This document shows positions 6,543-10,016 of a DNA stretch of 10,016 nt, piece by piece (positions within the stretch are counted from its first letter, which is position 1; every line of letters begins with the position of its first letter). Below the pieces are notes generated by a model that was given only the letters and a program-made list of their open reading frames with translations, ran no database searches and was not told where the DNA came from. Origin of the DNA: an uncultured Bacteroides sp. (lineage in GTDB: Bacteria; Bacteroidota; Bacteroidia; Bacteroidales; Bacteroidaceae); assembly GCF_937912035.1 (NCBI RefSeq), contig NZ_CALDPF010000053.1:1-10016 (forward strand). The letters are read 5' to 3'. The position numbers were made by a program, and so were the translations under genes.

Positions 6543-7801
6543 CCAATAGGAACAACATAAACACCATCTGTCCGTCTATAGGCAAAATCTCCGACACCAG
6601 TTAGTACCATACAAAAAGCAGGTGCCTTCATTCGGGAAGTATCAATAATATTGGTAAGTGCAGTTAATGTCTTAGCTCCATCCTCAATAAGTTTTTCTCC
6701 GCCTAATTTTATCTCAATTAAACCATATGCACCATTACGCAAATGCACCACAGCATCACATTCCAAACCATTTTTATCCCTATAATGGTAGACTGAACCA
6801 TCCAAAGCATCTGCATAAACGCGAAGATCACGGATACACATCGTCTCAAAAAACAATCCAAATGTATTCAAATCATTAACCAGGTCATTAGGCCCAAGCC
6901 CCAAAGCAGCAACTCCCAATGAAGGATCTACATAATATCTTGTGTCAGATGTGCGCACTGCTGTTTTGCTTCTCAGATTTGGATTCCATGCCGGCATATC
7001 TTCTATCACAAATATTTTTCGTAAAGCAGTAAGGTATGCTCCTACTGTCTCATCGCTGATGTTTCCAGTATCATTTGTTGATATATCAGCAAGAATTGTT
7101 GCTATGCTTGCTTGAGAGCCCTGATGTCTAGCATATGAACGCATAATTCTTTTTGCTCGCTCCTCGTCTCTTTTCACGTTATCTACTCGCGATATATCAC
7201 TATTTGTAATGGCTTTATAATACTCCGTCACTTGCGATAATGCTGCCTTTTCCGTTTTCTTTTGCAGAGACTTAGGCCAACCGCCACGACAAGCGGCAAA
7301 TGCAAGCATTGGCAATGTCAGTTTGTTTAATGCTCCTATTCTATCAGGAGTAAGAAACAAATCCGACAAACTAACCTCTCCTGTAGATTCTCCTGACTCC
7401 CAAAGACTCATAGGACGCATAGTAAGCCATCCGTATCTTCCAGTTCCAGTATGATGAATTTCTTTCATATCAGCTGGAACTGCAGATCCTGTAAGCATAA
7501 ACTGACCATCGTCATCTCTATGATCAACTTCAAACCGAATGGCATCCCAAAACTGAGGAACATGTTGCCATTCATCAATCAAACGTGGCGTTTCTCCTTC
7601 AAGCAAAAAACGGATATTAGTTTGCGCCATCTGTTTATACTGTTCTTGCTTTACTGGGTCGTCCATATAAATGATGCTTTTAGCTTGTTGTTCAGCCGTA
7701 GTCGTCTTACCACAAGCCTTTGGACCTTCAATTAAAACAGCCCCCATTGCCTCTAACTTATCACGCAATAATTTATCTGCTATTCGATTTTTATATTCCA
7801 T
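6527..7801 (-). CDS. AAA_14/DUF4143 ATPase
   Basis: Cytoplasmic ATPase of 424 residues from the ATG at 7801; an upstream in-frame ATG at 7846 would add 15 residues, but MEYKNRIADKLL fits the family start better. The Walker A is GPKACGKTT (residues 26-34) and the Walker B is RLIDEW (Asp76, Glu77), followed by QHVPQFWDAIRFEVD and the LTGS sensor-like motif, as in AAA_14. The C-terminal half is DUF4143, with ECDAVV (347-352) and IEIKLGG (362-368), the D...ExK arrangement of PD-(D/E)xK nuclease-like folds. Such proteins are abundant in Bacteroidales and archaea; their job is poorly known, with DNA-related or defence roles suggested. The gene lies downstream of the relaxase as probable cargo. A -7-like element and tandem repeats lie just upstream. 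Confidence 0.85.
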   Translation of the reverse strand: MEYKNRIADKLLRDKLEAMGAVLIEGPKACGKTTTAEQQAKSIIYMDDPVKQEQYKQMAQTNIRFLLEGETPRLIDEWQHVPQFWDAIRFEVDHRDDDGQFMLTGSAVPADMKEIHHTGTGRYGWLTMRPMSLWESGESTGEVSLSDLFLTPDRIGALNKLTLPMLAFAACRGGWPKSLQKKTEKAALSQVTEYYKAITNSDISRVDNVKRDEERAKRIMRSYARHQGSQASIATILADISTNDTGNISDETVGAYLTALRKIFVIEDMPAWNPNLRSKTAVRTSDTRYYVDPSLGVAALGLGPNDLVNDLNTFGLFFETMCIRDLRVYADALDGSVYHYRDKNGLECDAVVHLRNGAYGLIEIKLGGEKLIEDGAKTLTALTNIIDTSRMKAPAFCMVLTGVGDFAYRRTDGVYVVPIGCLKD

Positions 7802-7817
7802 GGATACATAGTTTTTG

Positions 7818-7825
7818 CAAAGATA
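7818..7825 (-). promoter_or_regulatory. -7 element of the ATPase gene
   Basis: Read on the minus strand, TATCTTTG matches the Bacteroides -7 consensus TAnnTTTG and lies 17 bases before the ATG at 7801. At the -33 distance the sequence is AT-rich without a perfect TTTG. Confidence 0.5.
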
Positions 7826-7860
7826 GGGAAATAGTTTATGAATCATATAAATTGCAACAC

Positions 7861-7929
7861 AAATTTGGAAATTTGGATAAAATACATTTGGAAATTTGGC
7901 GTATTTTTGTTTGGCAATTTGGCGAATTA
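7861..7929. repeat. Three 23-bp tandem repeats (iteron-like)
   Basis: The core RTTTGGMAATTTGG appears at 7863-7876, 7886-7899 and 7909-7922, exactly 23 bases apart each time, with a 9-base less conserved linker. Each core itself holds two TTTGG boxes 8 bases apart. The array fills the gap between the relaxase stop (7933) and the ATPase promoter region. A 23-base period is about two helical turns, so bound proteins would sit on one face. It could be an iteron set of a replication or mobilization origin, or an operator for the ATPase gene. Confidence 0.65.
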
Positions 7930-7932
7930 TAA

Positions 7933-9474
7933 TTATTTCCTTCGACTTTTCGTTTGCTGCTTACATACCGTTACTATCGCAAACATCAAACACCTCCTCC
8001 GATAAGCTTCTTCCTCTTCGTCAGATCTCCGGCCATCCCAAAGCAGGTCAGAGGTCGAGCCACCACCTCCGGAGGAAACCGGTACGGGTTGTCCACCGAT
8101 AAGTGCATCGGCAACGGCAAAAATCAGATTGCGCGCCGATGGTATAGCCAGCTGGTCAAGCAGTGTATTCAACTCTGACTCCAAACTTTCGTTTGTGTCA
8201 GAAAGAGATTTGTTCTCCCGTCTCAGTTGATAAAGCTCCCCATAATCCGCCAATACATTACGCTGGGCGGCTTCAACCTGCCGTGCAGCATCATTCCTGT
8301 ACAGTGATTCTATCTTGCGGACAATTTCGGTAAACTGCTTGGCAATACGTTGGTTCTGCCGCTCGACCCATTTGTCAGTACCGAACAAGGGTACTTTCTC
8401 GGTAATTTGAGGTGGCATGAAATCAACTTTGTGGTTGCGGAACGGCTGAACAACTGAACGTGCTTTTGTCGCATCTGCGGTCAGCCGCTCCAGTTCCTGC
8501 TCCTTTGCGTGGAGCTTGTCGGTCTTGTCTTCGAGTTTGGTCTGATACTCGGCAATGAGTTTCTGTATATCCGCTTTCTGCGCTTCATATCTGTCGAGTG
8601 TGATCTTGCCGGAAGCCAGTTCCTTTTCCGTCTCTTCAAGTTGCAGCCTATAACTGAAAATCTTTGATTCCAGATTCCGCATCATGGATTGAAGTCCCTT
8701 GACGGCTTTCTCCGCCTGTTTTGCCTCCTTGGTCAGTTTGCGGATATAATCGCGTTTGTGCAGATGATGCACGTTACGCCCCTCAATACTGTCACCTCGT
8801 TCGAGACCGTATTTGCTACCGACATCTTCATACAAGAATGTGTGCATTTCTTTCAATATCTGACCATATTCATAGCGGTCTTTCCCGAACTTTGCCGACC
8901 ACATCACACACTTCCGTCCGCTTTTGGGGCGAATACCAACAGGAACAACCAAGGCATGAATATGCGGACTGCTCTCATCAAGATGTACCTGAAACCCGAC
9001 AATGTTCTCCTGCCCGTATATTTGGACACACCAGTCATAGACATCTTTCGCCCAATTCTCGATTTCCTCGCAACGGTGCAGGTGGCTGTTGTCCGCACCT
9101 TTCTCCAGATTGACGGACTGATTCCCGAAAGCCATTTCAAGCGTCCGGTCATGGTTTCCTCCGAAGACAAACTTAGCGCAACAGTTCGGTTGGATTTTGC
9201 TGTCCGCCTTGAACGGCTTCCAACCCAATTCGTCCAGCCGTTCTTGCAGACGGACTTCAAGCGATTTCTCCTGATAACCCAACGGATGTATCTTTCCGTC
9301 AGGACCGATCTCGAAATTCAATTTCATTCTGGTCCTGTCGTAGTGGTTGGTCGGATCCTGATTCTTTCTGTCAATCTTGTCATCGTTCCAACGTCTTTCA
9401 TTTTCATTGGCCTCTGCCGTGCCGAATGATTTGCCGGCTCCGACGTGCATAGCTTGTTTTATATCTGTATTCAT
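7933..9474 (-). CDS. MobV-type relaxase (Mob/Pre family)
   Basis: A 513-residue plasmid-recombination/mobilization enzyme that would nick at oriT and stay bound to the transferred strand. The N-terminal motif I region is HVGAGKSFG...NENERR (residues 10-28), followed by RTRMKLNFEI (47-56). Motif III is HLDESSPHIHALVVP, with His164, Asp166, Glu167, His171 and His173, the metal-binding set. Residues 244-338 are a long coiled coil, and a glycine-serine linker at 467-476 leads to a basic tail ending SRRK. Order and motifs fit MobM-like proteins. Odd: where MobM has the catalytic His22 (HNER), this one has Glu24 (ENER). The start at 9474 is chosen over Met9 because either keeps motif I. Probably works with the neighbouring Toprim protein and oriT in the gap at 9475-9624. 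Confidence 0.85.
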   Translation of the reverse strand: MNTDIKQAMHVGAGKSFGTAEANENERRWNDDKIDRKNQDPTNHYDRTRMKLNFEIGPDGKIHPLGYQEKSLEVRLQERLDELGWKPFKADSKIQPNCCAKFVFGGNHDRTLEMAFGNQSVNLEKGADNSHLHRCEEIENWAKDVYDWCVQIYGQENIVGFQVHLDESSPHIHALVVPVGIRPKSGRKCVMWSAKFGKDRYEYGQILKEMHTFLYEDVGSKYGLERGDSIEGRNVHHLHKRDYIRKLTKEAKQAEKAVKGLQSMMRNLESKIFSYRLQLEETEKELASGKITLDRYEAQKADIQKLIAEYQTKLEDKTDKLHAKEQELERLTADATKARSVVQPFRNHKVDFMPPQITEKVPLFGTDKWVERQNQRIAKQFTEIVRKIESLYRNDAARQVEAAQRNVLADYGELYQLRRENKSLSDTNESLESELNTLLDQLAIPSARNLIFAVADALIGGQPVPVSSGGGGSTSDLLWDGRRSDEEEEAYRRRCLMFAIVTVCKQQTKSRRK

Positions 9475-9606
9475 ATAGGTATTCTTTTTATAAATGATTT
9501 ATGTTTGAGCTTGCTCACTCCGAACCGGATTCTGCCGGATGCCGGAGGAACTTTATTGCTGTCAGGCAAAAAGTCCTTATTATGTTATGGACTTTCTTAT
9601 AAATTC
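9475..9606. promoter_or_regulatory. Intergenic region with dyads, oriT candidate
   Basis: The stretch upstream of the relaxase is rich in small repeats. TGAGC-TT-GCTCA at 9506-9517 is a near-palindrome. CCGGAT occurs at 9525-9530 and 9535-9540, with CCGGAG at 9542-9547, and CTCCG...CGGAG brackets them. AAAGTCC (9570-9576) and GGACTTT (9589-9595) form a perfect 7-bp inverted repeat with a 12-base loop. Mobilization origins commonly lie just upstream of the relaxase gene, so this is the best place for oriT, but no known nick sequence is recognised. Confidence 0.4.
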
Positions 9607-9623
9607 CCGAAGTAAGACTTCGG
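9607..9623 (-). terminator. Hairpin terminator of the Toprim-like gene
   Basis: CCGAAGT (9607-9613) and ACTTCGG (9617-9623) form a perfect 7-bp stem with a 3-base loop, immediately after the TAA of the Toprim-like gene. On the minus strand it is followed by GGGAATTTAT, a poor T-run, so a modest intrinsic terminator is likely. Confidence 0.6.
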
Positions 9624-9624
9624 A

Positions 9625-10016
9625 TTACTCCACCAATGCCAGATCCAGTCCGTCAATGAGCAACTGCAAAGCAGGGTTACGCTGTATCATCAGTTGAAGT
9701 ATTTGACGTTTGGACGGTGAAAAGAGAAAGAAATCTGCAATGTCCAACCCTTGACTGCGTTGTTCTTCAGTCGCTGTACGTTCTAGAATGTCAGAGACAG
9801 TAACCTTTTTACAAATGCCAGATAATAAAGCGGACTTCGCGTTCCATTGTTCGGTTGCTCCTAAATCAGGGATGAGAGTAACCTCCCTGCCTTTGAGAAC
9901 CTGCATAGCTTCACTGTTGAAACAACCGTTCTTTCCACCTGTTGCCAGCCATATATAATCGGGGATAAAATGGCTCATTACAACAGCGGTCTTTTCACTT
10001 TCCACCAGCATTACCG
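9625..10016 (-). CDS. Toprim-like (DUF6371-type) protein, C-terminal part
   Basis: The frame is open to the right edge; the ATG at 10011 is internal, since it is preceded by a Val codon in a 'VMLVESEKTA' context typical of the middle of the protein. Visible are VESEKTAVV with the likely catalytic Glu, WLATGGKNGCFN, and LKGREVTLIPDLGATEQWN with the Asp of the second Toprim motif. A helical tail follows, with IADFFLF near the middle and LALVE at the end. These are the hallmarks of Toprim-like domains in DUF6371 and plasmid/phage primase-type proteins, often with an N-terminal zinc finger that would lie outside the window. Probable role: priming or DNA processing during replication of the mobilizable element. 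It precedes the relaxase gene on the same strand but a hairpin separates them. Confidence 0.65.
   Translation of the reverse strand, partial: VMLVESEKTAVVMSHFIPDYIWLATGGKNGCFNSEAMQVLKGREVTLIPDLGATEQWNAKSALLSGICKKVTVSDILERTATEEQRSQGLDIADFFLFSPSKRQILQLMIQRNPALQLLIDGLDLALVE

Noticed and set aside
7861..7929. CRISPR array
   Set aside because: The 23-bp units are directly tandem with only 9 variable bases, too short for spacers, and no cas genes are present.
8689..9429. Plus-strand open frame of 246 codons opposite the relaxase
   Set aside because: It is the antisense of a well-supported relaxase whose motifs are all intact. The translation shows no family pattern and there is no start context.

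Overview
The window reads as Bacteroidales DNA (Bacteroides, Phocaeicola or Prevotella type). The evidence is two lipoproteins of families typical of that order, TAnnTTTG-type -7 promoter elements, starts without strong Shine-Dalgarno sequences, a MobV-like relaxase with a Toprim-type replication protein, and a DUF4373-like protein. It is an accessory, mosaic region.

Left part (1-3165): about 600 bases with no intact gene, apart from a possible decayed reading frame at 282-542. A two-gene lipoprotein operon follows: a lipoprotein with a zinc-protease motif (608-1921), overlapping by 4 bases a beta-propeller lipoprotein of the BF3164/TolB-like type (1918-2973). Both would be exported and lipid-anchored. 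A 9-bp inverted repeat at 3105-3140 closes this part.

Middle part (3166-5112) is a graveyard of mobile DNA. A group II intron starts with GTGTG at 3166. Its reverse transcriptase has an early nonsense codon, a 2-base frameshift and a second nonsense codon, and ends near 4405 before the YxDD motif. Directly abutting is a transposase remnant (HTH part only, frameshifted). After it comes a short GC-rich island with a strong RNA stem-loop and a truncated signal-peptide ORF.

Next (5113-6254) are three small plus-strand genes: an orphan IstA-type HTH protein behind a dyad, a DUF4373/Lin1244-like protein related to replisome organisers, and a 72-residue unknown.

Right part (6264-10016) is all on the minus strand and looks like part of a mobilizable element. 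In transcription order it holds the C-terminal part of a Toprim-like (DUF6371-type) protein running off the right edge, a hairpin terminator, a structured intergenic region that may hold oriT, a MobV-type relaxase, three 23-bp tandem repeats, an AAA_14/DUF4143 ATPase, and an overlapping 92-residue ORF. The relaxase and Toprim protein would handle mobilization and replication; the ATPase pair looks like cargo. Element ends, an integrase and attachment sites are not visible here.
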